Assembly (NCBI GenBank): GCA_905221605.1 | Contig: CAJNDS010000014.1 | Span: 977,920-1,041,919, forward strand | DNA: 64,000 bases | Source: Symbiodinium natans | Taxonomy: Eukaryota; Sar; Dinophyceae; Suessiales; Symbiodiniaceae | Reading direction: 5' to 3' | Part shown: one piece after another, positions 30,740 to 40,481 of the stretch | Layout of the letters: each line of letters begins with the position of its first letter | Position numbering within the stretch: position 1 is the stretch's first letter | Made by a program: the position numbers and the translations under genes | The notes under the pieces: generated by a model | What the model saw: the letters and a program-made list of their open reading frames with translations, nothing else | What the model was told of the DNA's origin: nothing | The model's database searches: none

Positions 30740-32142
30740 TGCCGCAATGCCTCAGAGTTTGTGTTTCGAAGACAAAACAAAGCAGTCCTCATGTGAAAAT
30801 CATGCGAGGCCTGGCTCAAATAGCGCTGCAAGAACCTTCCGCAGGCTGCGCGGGAGGGGAGTTCCCTTCGCACTCTGAGTACTCGTATCTGTGGCTTTGT
30901 ATGGCAAAAATGGCGCGTGTGGAAGACATTGGCATCAGCTCTCCAGCCGTGATACAAGCCATGACTTAAACGGCTATTTCTCAGGATATGGGGCTACAAG
31001 TCCGTGCTGAAGCATGCCATCGTGGGCGGCTTCAAGGCCATTGTGAGCATGCAACAAGATTTGTGAGCATGCAACAAGACTTGTTGCCTCCAGCAGCCTC
31101 TTTGGCAGGCCTACGAGTTTGGCATCCCACGCCCGTCGTATGCCTGATCCCCAGGGCAGGTTATCTGCTCAACGCCAGTGCAGACCTGGTCAGTGCACCC
31201 CAGCCTTGTGCAGGACGCCGAGGCCTCGGAAAATGCTGCACGGCGCGCAGCGCGAGCGCCCCTGCCTGAGACGCGGCACCCGGCGATGGCGGGGGCCAAC
31301 GACACATGCCAAAACTCGTTGCACAAGAGATTCTTGGGGTGATCTGACGAATTTGGCCACTACAAGCTCAGAGGTTACAGAGGAACCTCTCCTTGGTGCA
31401 GAACCATGTCCATCGTGCGGACGCACAGTGGGGTGCCTGTCTTCTTTTGCTGCTCATCTATGAGCATACTGTCGCAGACCACTGGGATTTTGGGGTTCTA
31501 AAGTTTGAAGCCACTAGCAACCAGCAGTTAACAAGCATTGGTGTCAGCATTCAGATTCGCCATTCGCAAAATTCTAGGATTTTAGAGTATTAAGTACTTG
31601 TGCCGCGTTACCAACTCTCAGGTTGGCCCGCTACTTGCGTCAAGCTGCCCTTCTCTTTGGCTTGCCTGGAGGCACGCGAGATGCATTTCACACACAATGC
31701 ACGGCATGGTGCTCTAGGCAGGTTTTACGTGATCCGGATGTCGCATTGGTCGCCAGTGCGACAGGCCTCAACTCCTACACCACGCCGCCTCTTGCTGTAG
31801 GCTTGGCCTGTCAGCCAGTGAGATTTCTAGTCGCTTAAGCCTTGCCTCGTCTCAGCAGTTCCCCGAAGCAAGTCGCAGAGTTCCTTGCTTGAGGCCACAT
31901 CTGAATTCACAGCCTGCAGCAGGCTTTGGCTACCACTTCGACCCCAGCGATGCGATCATCCTTCAAGTAGAGGGCAACAAGCCGGATGCTTTGATTCGCT
32001 TTGTCAACGCTTTGTCAATGCTGTGGCAGATGTGGCAATTGTTTCATTGACAAAGGACCTGGGAGCTCTGCAGTCGAAGATATCCCAATGCCCTGAGCTT
32101 TGTCAACCTCACGTACAACCAGGCCTGGCTGAGAGCAGCTGA
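30740..32142 (+). CDS. Multi-exon gene, unknown protein
   Basis: Candidate exons on the plus strand: (a) about 30820-30969, reading EYSYLWLCMAKMARVEDIGI; (b) 30985 to about 31064, after acceptor ctatttctcag, reading IWGYKSVLKHAIVGGFKAIV; (c) 31185-31345, reading VQDAEASENAARRAARAPLP, or in an overlapping frame (31119-31463) a tail with a CPSCGRTVGC knuckle; (d) 31621-31838, after ctctcag, reading LARYLRQAALLFGLPGGTRD and DPDVALVASATGLNSYTTPP; (e) about 31910-32020, reading GFGYHFDPSDAIILQVEGNK and PDALIRFVNALS. Exons b, d and e are convincing by composition and acceptors. Joins and phases are unresolved. I could not name the family. A 19-21 bp tandem duplication lies at 31040-31082, at the end of exon b. 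Confidence 0.45.
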
Positions 32143-32642
32143 GTGTCAACCATGACCTGGACCTGGAAGAAGGGAAGCGTAGGGTGTCTTTTCACAGCGG
32201 CTGCAACTTGCACTGATGAACGTGTTTCGCGCACCTCACGTCAACGATTTTTCAGCAGCGAAGAGCTCCCCAAACATAGCACAGCACAATGACAACTGCT
32301 CACTGTTGAACCATCGTAACTACCACTCGGCGGAAGGCTCACAGAGCTGACGCTGACGCGACATGACGCGACCCTACTTTGTGACTTTGTTCCTTTTCCG
32401 TCGGCTCCTGGACTGGCGCAACTGTTTTCCTAGAGTCCTAGAGCCTGGACAGGTCACACTGCACTAACTTCACGACCGCATAGCAGATAGTCAGGATAAG
32501 GATCCATGGGAACGCCTTTTAAAATGCACGCCTCCTGCGGCTATGCTTGTCTTGCCTAAAAGTTACATAAGACCAGAAGCTGCGATAGACCAGACCGTTG
32601 GCATGCTGTCAGGCAGTCACGGGGGATCTTCTCGGGGCTTAG

Positions 32643-32864
32643 GCTTCACCGGATTTTGACCGGGTGGAACCAGACCTACAGTAGCGATACAGTGAAGCAC
32701 GAGCGGCATTCAGTGACGTGGAATGTTGCCAGGTCCCAGTCGATTCGCCGGAAGTGGCAAACTGCAGCCAAATCGTGTGGTACCCCAGCGAGAAGCTGCA
32801 ACTGCGCCATGCAAGAGAACATGCGGTCTCAATGCAGTGTTTGCAAGCACATACAAGCACATGA
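32643..32864 (+). pseudogene. Open frame broken by one in-frame TAG
   Basis: A plus frame after acceptor ggggcttag reads ASPDFDRVEPDLQ, then TAG at 32682-32684. It then reads RYSEARAAFSDVECCQVPVD and VANCSQIVWYPSEKLQLRHA, ending at TGA 32862-32864. The composition on both sides of the TAG is protein-like. It could be a pseudogene, a sequencing error, or two exons whose junction I cannot place. Confidence 0.35.
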
Positions 32865-32926
32865 TGTCGGTTCGCCTCATCCACCTCCCCCCCCCCTGCC
32901 CCCGGCCCTCCCCGGCGACCACGACC

Positions 32927-32999
32927 CTGAAAGCCCTAAACTTTAAATCCTGGAACCCATCCGTTAAACTCACCGGAAACCCAACCGCTAAGCCCTGAA
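32927..32999 (-). repeat. Degenerate CCCTAAA-like tract
   Basis: Scattered CCCTAAA, CCTGAA, GTTAAAC and CCGCTAAGCCC remnants suggest an old telomere-type array. Confidence 0.5.
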
Positions 33000-33039
33000 A
33001 TGTAGCGCTAGACGTCACACTCTAGACTCAACCTCATTG

Positions 33040-33380
33040 AATATGCAGTTATTTGCTCAGTCTTATTTTACATGTGAATATGTAAATAGGACAAAATAAG
33101 TACATAAATATAAACAAAATAAGACTGTAGACATAAACATGAACGTCACAAAAACCCAAATATAAAGACACGCAAATAAACAAATAAATGAACAGATAAA
33201 TAAAAACAAACACAAACATAAATAAACAATAACAACTCATAAATACATAATTATACATATATGTATTTATTTATATAAATAGTAAGAGAAAAAGGAAATA
33301 TAAATAAAAATCATAAGTGTGTGTGTACATATATATATATATATATATTTGTACATATTTATTATCAAATATAATTGTAA
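33040..33380. other. AT-rich island with a 12-bp inverted repeat
   Basis: The composition drops sharply in GC. CAGTCTTATTTT (33058-33069) is the exact reverse complement of 33116-33127, with a 46-bp loop. TAAA/CAAA-rich sequence and a short (TA)n run at 33329-33348 follow. There is no gene. Confidence 0.7.
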
Positions 33381-33759
33381 ATATAAGCTACCCCCCCTCA
33401 AACCTACCGTTTCCGAGTTTTCTACCGAGCACTCCGCTACAAATTCTCAGGGCGATAGCACCCCTCCGTACCTTGCAACACTATACTACAACATCTTTGG
33501 CGAACCTATCAAACAGCAGCATTGCGGCATGCTACTTTTGCGCGTAGGCGAAATCCTAAGGTCTCTACCTCATTTTCCCTTAGTTTCGTGGGGGAGAGGC
33601 TTGTTCAACGGCTTCGCAGCAAAGTCAGGTTCTTCGTGAAGGCGACGCGATGTACCTGCCTGTGGGACAGGCCCTTCAGCGCTTGTGGTAGCTGGACTTC
33701 GATCTTCGCAGAGAAAGCTGAAGCTGTCCCGACTCCAAGACCGTCCAAGACCTCGGAAA

Positions 33760-33814
33760 CTAACCCTAAACCTTAAACCCTAGACCCTAAACCCTAAACA
33801 TCCCTAAACCCTAA
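33760..33814 (-). repeat. Interstitial telomere-type array (CCCTAAA), left half of a pair
   Basis: About six units, interrupted by ACATCCCTAAACC. It is followed 90 bp later by a TTTAGGG array in the opposite orientation. Confidence 0.9.
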
Positions 33815-33903
33815 AGAGTGAATCTTGTCACAATCTTCTCGAACCTCTTCGTGCAGATCCACCGCGCGCAAGCGTCGGCGGCCCGGAGCTTCTGCTTCGT
33901 TCG

Positions 33904-33972
33904 GTTTAGGGTTTAGGGTTTAGGGTTTAGGGTTTCGGGTTTCGGGTTTCGGGTTTCGGGTTTCGGGTTTAG
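33904..33972 (+). repeat. Telomere-type array with TTTCGGG block
   Basis: Five TTTAGGG units pass into five consecutive TTTCGGG units and end with one TTTAGG. Clustering of one variant indicates local duplication after the mutation. Confidence 0.92.
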
Positions 33973-34237
33973 GCACTTCCGGGCAGGCCCAGCTTGCGAT
34001 TTTTTGCTGCTAGGCTATGGTCGTGTTTTTGGCCGTGGGTTTTGAAGCTTGCGTGCTGGGTCAAGCATGATGCCACGCGCTAAGCAAATGTGTGAGTTCG
34101 GTATTTCGACCTGCAGGAATGATGAGTTATCCATCCATTTGACGATGTCCTTGAATCGGCAGTGTTGTGCTCAGCTGATTAGAGGTTTGTGGGTTGGTTG
34201 TTCTCCGCAAGTCCAACACAGTCCGTGAATTTTCGTA

Positions 34238-34582
34238 GTGCGTGTTTACTTGCTTCTCTTGCGTGCAGTTGCTTTCAGATCATGTTTTTCAGTCGTTTCT
34301 GGTCCGAGTCAAGGTCAACGGTCAAAGGGTGCAAATAGAGCAGTTTTGACCTCATCCGAAGGAGAGCTACCCCGCTCCCGTTTGACATCTATGTGCGAGC
34401 TCCCCCGCCAAACATGGTGGCCCGTTGCGTGCTTGTGCCCAAAGTGTGAACTCGCGCCAAGTCAAGAGATGTACACCTCACCCTCCTGTCTGTCATGTAT
34501 GCTTTATGGCCCGTCACGACGTGAATGTTCGAGGCCAAAAGTTGCCGTCACCGAAACACACCCCTCTAAGAAGCGACTGTAG
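34238..34582 (+). CDS. Cys-rich hypothetical open frame
   Basis: A 114-codon plus frame containing CLCPKCELAPSQEMYTSPSC and CLSC-type pairs, and a basic end. CxxC spacing could indicate zinc binding. Chance is possible. Confidence 0.25.
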   Translation: MRVYLLLLRAVAFRSCFSVVSGPSQGQRSKGANRAVLTSSEGELPRSRLTSMCELPRQTWWPVACLCPKCELAPSQEMYTSPSCLSCMLYGPSRRECSRPKVAVTETHPSKKRL

Positions 34583-34765
34583 CGTTTACTTGAGGGTTTC
34601 TACTGTCACAGCCTGTTGCAACTTCAGGGCCTTGCCATGCCTTTGCCCCGATATTTGGTCATGAACTCTGTAAAGGCCCGAGCCATGCAACTTGCGAACA
34701 CGAGGCACTGCTTCCCCTTTCAGCTGTGGACCCCGGGCATACTCGGCATCTCTGCAAGCTGCACA

Positions 34766-34895
34766 AGTTCTCTGCGGGATTCTCTGCGGGATTCTCTCTG
34801 CCGGATGAATTTGTGGGACACTCGGCGAGATGCTCCGCGGGATTTTTGTGGCCGTGGGCATTAAAAGGATGCGCGGCGGGATTCTCTGCGTAGGT
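34766..34895. repeat. 12-bp minisatellite (GGGATTCTCTGC)
   Basis: Three or four units occur around 34771-34802, with further partial units near 34850 and 34875. Confidence 0.6.
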
Positions 34896-34994
34896 GCCCT
34901 GATCCATTATGGTTCTAGTACGGAATGTACTGTACATACCAATTAAGGTCCGCACTTCTCCCCCCAATCCCCCATCACTTCCCATAATGGGAAG

Positions 34995-35456
34995 GTGTTC
35001 CGTGGGTCTACTCTAAGGTTCTGCAGCGCCAGCGCGGTGCTTTTGAACGTCGCCGAACAGCCTGGCTCCCAGTTGCCACGAGTGTTCGTCCCAGTCAGAA
35101 TAGTCAGAGAGCAATCAGAACAGAAATCTTTTCGGAGCCAGAGAGCAATGGCGTTCTGTAGCACAAAGCAGTACCGGTGCACTTGCTGCCAGGATAAACC
35201 CTTCGAAAGAGTTCGGCTTCGCCTGGAGCTGAGTCGCTGAGTGCTGTGGCTCACGGAACCATTGGCAGGAAAAGACTCCTTGCGAGGCGCAGCCAAACTT
35301 TGTGTCATGGGTGCATGGCGCTGCGGCAGACGAGAGTGGCAGCCCGAGCATGGGCTTCTTCCTCCCTGGTCCAAGGAGGAAGCCTCTATGCACATCGTGA
35401 GTTGCTCCTGCCAGTCCATATTCTGTCCAATGTACGATGAGCATGACTGCTCATGA
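34995..35456 (+). pseudogene. Cys-rich frame of 153 codons broken by one TGA
   Basis: A single plus frame is open on both sides of TGA 35238-35240. Upstream it reads AFCSTKQYRCTCCQDKPFER and VRLRLELSR. Downstream it reads LWLTEPLAGKDSLRGAAKLC, then HIVSCSCQSIFCPMYDEHDC, and a TGA. The upstream CTCC and downstream CSC, C and DC groups look like parts of one metal-binding domain. The break may be a pseudogene mutation, a sequencing error, an unrecognised splice junction or recoding. No SECIS-like structure was sought. Confidence 0.4.
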
Positions 35457-35736
35457 TGCTACCCCCCTGCTCATGCCAAGCAGCCTGCCCCATCCTTCCC
35501 AAACACGAACAAGCCAAACAGAGGCCAGGTGAAAAATATAGTCTTGTAGACAGTTCTTCTTCTTGTTGATGGCTGCGTAACGTCAGTCACTGTTATTCCA
35601 AAATACAAACTCAAGACCACCTTTCCTTGCTTCTCTCCAAAGCTGCCTAAGCCTTGCGAACGCTCTCAGAACTCGAATCTCCGGAAACCACACAGACAAA
35701 AGAGGCCTGGCTCCCTTGCATGCTGTGCCACGCTCA

Positions 35737-36333
35737 CTACGATGCCGCCCACCAGGCCCCATGACCGCAGCAGCCGCTTAGTTTTCGATTTTGTTCAGAG
35801 ATCTGTGGGTTTGGGACTCTTTGTGGCTTGTGTTTTGCAAGCTTGCGTGCGAGGCCTAGGCATGCGGCGCCCTGGTTGAGCCATGCTAGCTGTGATCGAA
35901 GGCAAGAAGCGAGTTTGCCCTTCCTGGCGTGGCTTCCTGGATGAGGGACTCGCTGGCCAGGCTTCCAACGAAGCAGGGCACTCTTGCAAGCAGCTTGCAA
36001 GTGAGCTTCTGCCTTAGATGCCTCTGCCTGTGCTCCTGTCACAGGCGCTTGCAAGGGATCCTCCGGGGTTGCCAGAGGCACGGGTTCCATGCGAGTTCTG
36101 CCATCTTTGTGCGTAGTCACGGGAACGTTCCCTGCACGTGCCCCGTTAGCAGCAGGCATTTTGGTCGTGTCACGTGGATTAGCTTCATCTGTGCCCGGCA
36201 CAGCAACTGGTTCGTGAAACACCGTCCGTGTAAGGAGGCTTGTAATTGAACACGCGTGATCTGAAGATTTTCTTTGCCAGTGCTCGATTGGATCAAGAGC
36301 ATCCGACACGACTTTGCTCCAGGTTATTTGCAA
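35737..36333 (-). CDS. Hypothetical protein, 198-codon frame
   Basis: The longest non-repeat minus frame in this part starts at an ATG (MQITWSKVVSDALDPIEHWQ). It contains Ala/Glu-rich helical sequence (QAEASKAEAHLQAACKSALL) and a basic C-terminal third. The expected number of chance frames this long in the window is below one. There is no domain, and no neighbouring minus-strand exon is known. The plus strand has a shorter open frame (35929-36249). Confidence 0.4.
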   Translation of the reverse strand: MQITWSKVVSDALDPIEHWQRKSSDHACSITSLLTRTVFHEPVAVPGTDEANPRDTTKMPAANGARAGNVPVTTHKDGRTRMEPVPLATPEDPLQAPVTGAQAEASKAEAHLQAACKSALLRWKPGQRVPHPGSHARKGKLASCLRSQLAWLNQGAACLGLARKLAKHKPQRVPNPQISEQNRKLSGCCGHGAWWAAS

Positions 36334-36412
36334 GGCAATGCCAGTGCTTTTTGCAAATGAGGCATATTTGACTTTTACAAATCTACCAGACTGAGACTCT
36401 ACTATTTACAAA

Positions 36413-37238
36413 GTGACCACATCAAAAGCTTCAGAAATCAGCAGAACTGGTGCCTGTGTCAGTGTCGCGCGGAGTAGTTCACGTTTGTTTTCGCGCGCGG
36501 GCGGCATGAAGGATAGATACTGGGACACTCGCCGCGTGTATCGTCAATGTTTGCTGGCCGCTCTTCCTCTGTGCATCTGCAGTACTGGTCTCAATCGACC
36601 AAACTTTCATTGCATTCCAGAAAAGCCTTGCGCGCACGAAGTGACGGAAGTGAGTGCAACAAGTGACCGTCCACAAATGTGGAACTGCAATCGACCTGGA
36701 GGAGCCAGAAGGAACTTGTTTTTTTTTCAACCCGAGAGGTATGTGTTGTTGGTGAGGCCCTCGGGCATGATCGTTGATGTGACTTGCATGTGGAGTAGAT
36801 GGAGACAAGCAAGAACGACTTTTCCAGGCATCTGCTGCAAATGAGAGGTATTGTATGCGACGACATACACGGCAATCTCAGCAGACAGGGGGGATTTGTG
36901 TAGAGGGGAAGCTCCAGGAGGAAGGATGGCATTCGTGGCATTCCGACCAAATCTGGAGGAAACAGCATCTGGTTGTGGATTCCAAAAAAACACCATGCGC
37001 AAAACGCGATGGGAGTTCTGCGGCAGATGGGTTGGGCACCACCTACCATTTTGAACGATTTATTGGAATATCGGGGTCGGGTCAGAGAGGCTTCCTCACA
37101 ATTTTAGGCGACCATCTGTGTGACCTGAATCATTGTGGATGTGGACAGTACATATTGACAGCTGCGAAAACAGAACGTGAAGTGGGACGGCGGTTGCCTT
37201 CACTGCCCACTCCGACGACATGTCATGGTTTAGCTTGA
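36413..37238 (+). CDS. Two hypothetical open frames in tandem
   Basis: Frames 36413-36844 (143 codons, with GMKDRYWDTRRVYRQCLLAA and FFFQPERYVLLVRPSGMIVD) and 36855-37238 (127 codons, with TTYHFERFIGISGSGQRGFL) lie in different phases 11 bp apart. They could be exon parts of one gene. There is no domain and no clear splice pair. Confidence 0.3.
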
Positions 37239-37808
37239 CCTGAAAAAAAAAGCATCTCGTCAAATCGAGACAGGCGCCGGACGCCGCCATGCTCTCGGCT
37301 TGTGTGGAGGTGGCAGCATGTACAGCAAAAGTGTCGCGTTAAGCCGATTAGGGTGGTAAGAGTACCAAAGGACACCTGACCGAGGTAAAGCTAGCAGCAG
37401 TGCTCTTGTCACAGGACGTGCGGGCTGCAGTGCAGCTATTGAAGTCCCACCCAGCTAGCGCCGGGCAGCCCAGACCCTGCCAGGATGGTGTCCGTATGTA
37501 TCCGCTAGCGGTGACCGCGAGTGGTAGTCCCAGCACCAGGCCAAGCCCCTGGTTCTGGGCGTCCGCATAGCTGGGAAGGCCTGCAGCGCGCTTCCTTTAG
37601 GTTTCTTGTGGAGCGTGGCCATCGTCCGTTTGCAGCTTCGCGTCCATGGCGTGGTGAGTTCTTTGAGGTTGGCAGTGAGGGAAGAGCCATGCCGTCGTGT
37701 CTCAATCAGAATCCTGGCAAGTCGCACAGTGAGGAGTCTCCGGTGGTGGGGAGGCTGCCTCCTGTACAGGCGCCTTTTGCCAGCTTCCTGCAATTTGAAT
37801 CCAGACAG

Positions 37809-37872
37809 CATCCCTAAACATCCCTAAGTTCAACTTCCCAAGTATCCCTAAACTTGCTGCACTCCCCAAACC
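37809..37872 (-). repeat. Degenerate CATCCCTAAA repeat
   Basis: Units CATCCCTAAA, CATCCCTAAG, GTATCCCTAAA and CCCCAAACCC appear to derive from a telomere-type unit. Confidence 0.6.
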
Positions 37873-37884
37873 CTGGGCACAGTA

Positions 37885-38159
37885 ATGACAGCTATCCGCA
37901 TCAGGTTCTTGACGGCATCGCCCAGCTCCTGGGGCCGCAGCCCTGCAACAGGACACTCCTCGTCGGAAGCCCATGCTGCAGACGCGATGCATCACAACTT
38001 GAGAACGCTCTCGGATTCCGGTTGTGCCACGTCCCAGAATTATGCCATGAGCATGCGAAACAAGCTGCTGGAGCTCAAGGCATGGCAGAAGCTACTACTG
38101 CGGCAGCATCTGGAATACTACGAGGCCTCGAAGAGCAATCGCACCAGTACACAGACTAG
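37885..38159 (+). CDS. Candidate exon, helical protein
   Basis: A plus frame reading SMRNKLLELKAWQKLLLRQH and LEYYEASKSNRTSTQTR, with a plausible donor actag|gtgccc at 38159/38160. The second half is strongly protein-like. The first half is Ser/Ala-rich. The upstream boundary is uncertain. Confidence 0.45.
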
Positions 38160-38719
38160 GTGCCCTGCTGTAGGACAACAGGGTAGTTTGCTTTTGTTTG
38201 TTTGATTTTGCTTGCCTCTGGGACCACCCAATGATTCGCTAATGCATGTCGCTATGACTGGCTCCAGCGACGCAGGCAGCCTTGAGAGTTGATGACTTCG
38301 ACGAGGATCCTTCTCAGTCTCAAGTGTTATATGCTGACTCTGCACTTTTGCTTATCTTGCTTTTCTCTGTTACTCTGCACATCAGATTCGGCACTTGCAT
38401 TGGAGCTGCAGAACCTGCTTTCGTGAGACTTTGTTTTGGATGCTGTCGCTTCGATTTCTGCCTCTGCCAGTGAGCTTGGCTCCAGCTGTACATGCATAGT
38501 GTGGCTCCACAAAAAAAAATCTCATCACGAACGAAGCCTAGGGCTTGCGGTGAGAGGATAGCAGTTGGAGCGAGGTACCAGTAGCTGCCGCCTTTGGCTG
38601 CTAAGTCAAACAGGTTTGGTTTTTCATACCCCGACCCAAAGGAACATAACTGCACTTAGCTGCCGAACTTCCGAGTGAATCGCACGAGGCAAGGAAGGAC
38701 CCCCAGCCGTGCGACAGCA

Positions 38720-40100
38720 GATTGTGCCTGGCCATAGCAGACGTGCACGCTCAAGGTGCCCCCCTTGGCCGCAAAGTCACGGGGGTTGGTTGAGTCAAAG
38801 CCCAAAAAAACCCCAAGCCACAAACCCTAGCAGTGTTTTAGACCTGCGGGTAGCCCAGGCGCGCCATCGTCGCCCCGGGCCGCTCATGGCCGCTCGAAAG
38901 ACGCAGACGCGGAAATCCCAAAGCAAGGGCGATGTGGTCATGACGCCGGTCGGCAAGGACCGCATTCGTCCCAGCAAAGGCAGAGAGGGTCTGTCTTGCT
39001 TGGTCCCAAAGATCGAAAGGATGTGAAAGTCAAGAAGACCATCAAAAAAGGTCCACTGCTCAGCCGAAGTCAGGAAGGATTTCAATGTTAGCTTGCTATG
39101 CAGGTGGTTGAGGAAATTGTCTTGCCCAGACGATCTGAGTCTGCGAGCAGCCCCATACTTCTTTAACATCTCACAGTCTTGGTATGGGCTTTTGAATGCT
39201 TGTATCGCCAAGCCCTAGATAGCGCCTGACACTGTCACATCCATCCCGCTCCGTGCCCACGGCTGCAACCCTGACCGCTGGGTTGCGGCTCGGGTCCACT
39301 GGATTGGGGGGTTCTGCATACTTCTACATGTCTCTCCGAGGCCAGCGCAAGGCTATAAAAGCCCCGACCTCTGCGCCGGCGGGCGAATCGAGGTGACCGC
39401 AGGGTTTGGGCCGATTCCGCAGTTTCAGAATTGCGGAGGAGCTTTGGAGTTCGAATCGAAGGGGCTTCGGTGGAGAGCAGTTGGGTGCTGGCTTTCGGAG
39501 TTGGAAAGTGGAGTTCCACAAGTCCAGATTTCCAGGCTCCAGTAATGATAAGAATATTAGTTGCAATAAAGATATTAACAGAGATACTAGTAAAACTTTT
39601 GCATCTCGGCAAGGGCACATGACACGTACTTGGCTGTAACTCGGCCAGGAAGCAGCGGCGCCAGCCGGCTGCACATGGCTGCACTACCTCTCAATGCAAG
39701 CAGGTTGTGAGATTCCTACCCATAGGCTGAAGATCGTGGGGCTTTGTGGCTTTGTGAGTTCAGGCACTTGTCGCGTAACCCTCTCTGGAGAGCTTCGGGT
39801 GTTGGGATGAGCGATTCTGTCCTGTTAGCTTGATGGCTAGGATGAGTCGCATACAATTCATGGGCATGATACCGTCTGTCGGTGGCTCGAACGAAGTCTC
39901 TCAATACAATTCTTGCATGATCTATTGCTCCCGTAACCTTAGCTGTAGCCGTACTGCCTCATCGCTTTGCTACGTGTGTTGCTGCCATTTGCTAGGAAAG
40001 CGGGTGGCCTCATCAGCCACTGCAGGCCGGGCTCCGCAGACTCTGCAATATGTGGCTCAGCAAGTCCTGCTTGCAGTGGATGCTCGCCAAAATAAGCGCT
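38720..40100. other. Weak open frames on both strands
   Basis: The plus frame 38709-39026 ends in a basic stretch (ARKTQTRKSQSKGDVVMTPV). The minus frame 38795-39211 (138 codons) overlaps it. Near 40010-40100 two plus frames are both protein-like. I cannot choose among these. Confidence 0.25.
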
Positions 40101-40481
40101 GAACTGAGCTTTGTGTTGCCTGTCACGCAGCGAAGGTGGCGAAAGTGAAGAGGAGATAACTTTCAACATCGCATGCCAGTTGACGTGCGGTCATAGATAT
40201 GAAGGGGGTAGTCATCAAGTATCACATCATACCACATATGAAAACTGTGTTCGATATCGTTGCATAGATAGTGGATATATCCCTACATTCAAATCCTTGA
40301 AAAAACGTTCAAAGCCACAGCTATACAACAAATTTTGATTTACGGGTTTTGCAGGTATGCATACTGAGATCAGTGTGGGGGAAGGGTTGGGAAGGGGGGG
40401 AAGGAGACCGGAACTTGGTCTGCTTATCCTAGACGCCTCTCGGCCGGGCGAATGACTCTGGTTTGTTTTTCACTTTCGCAG

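Noticed and set aside
39352-39359. TATAAAAG box
   Set aside because: An isolated motif with no convincing gene downstream. Dinoflagellate promoters generally lack TATA boxes.
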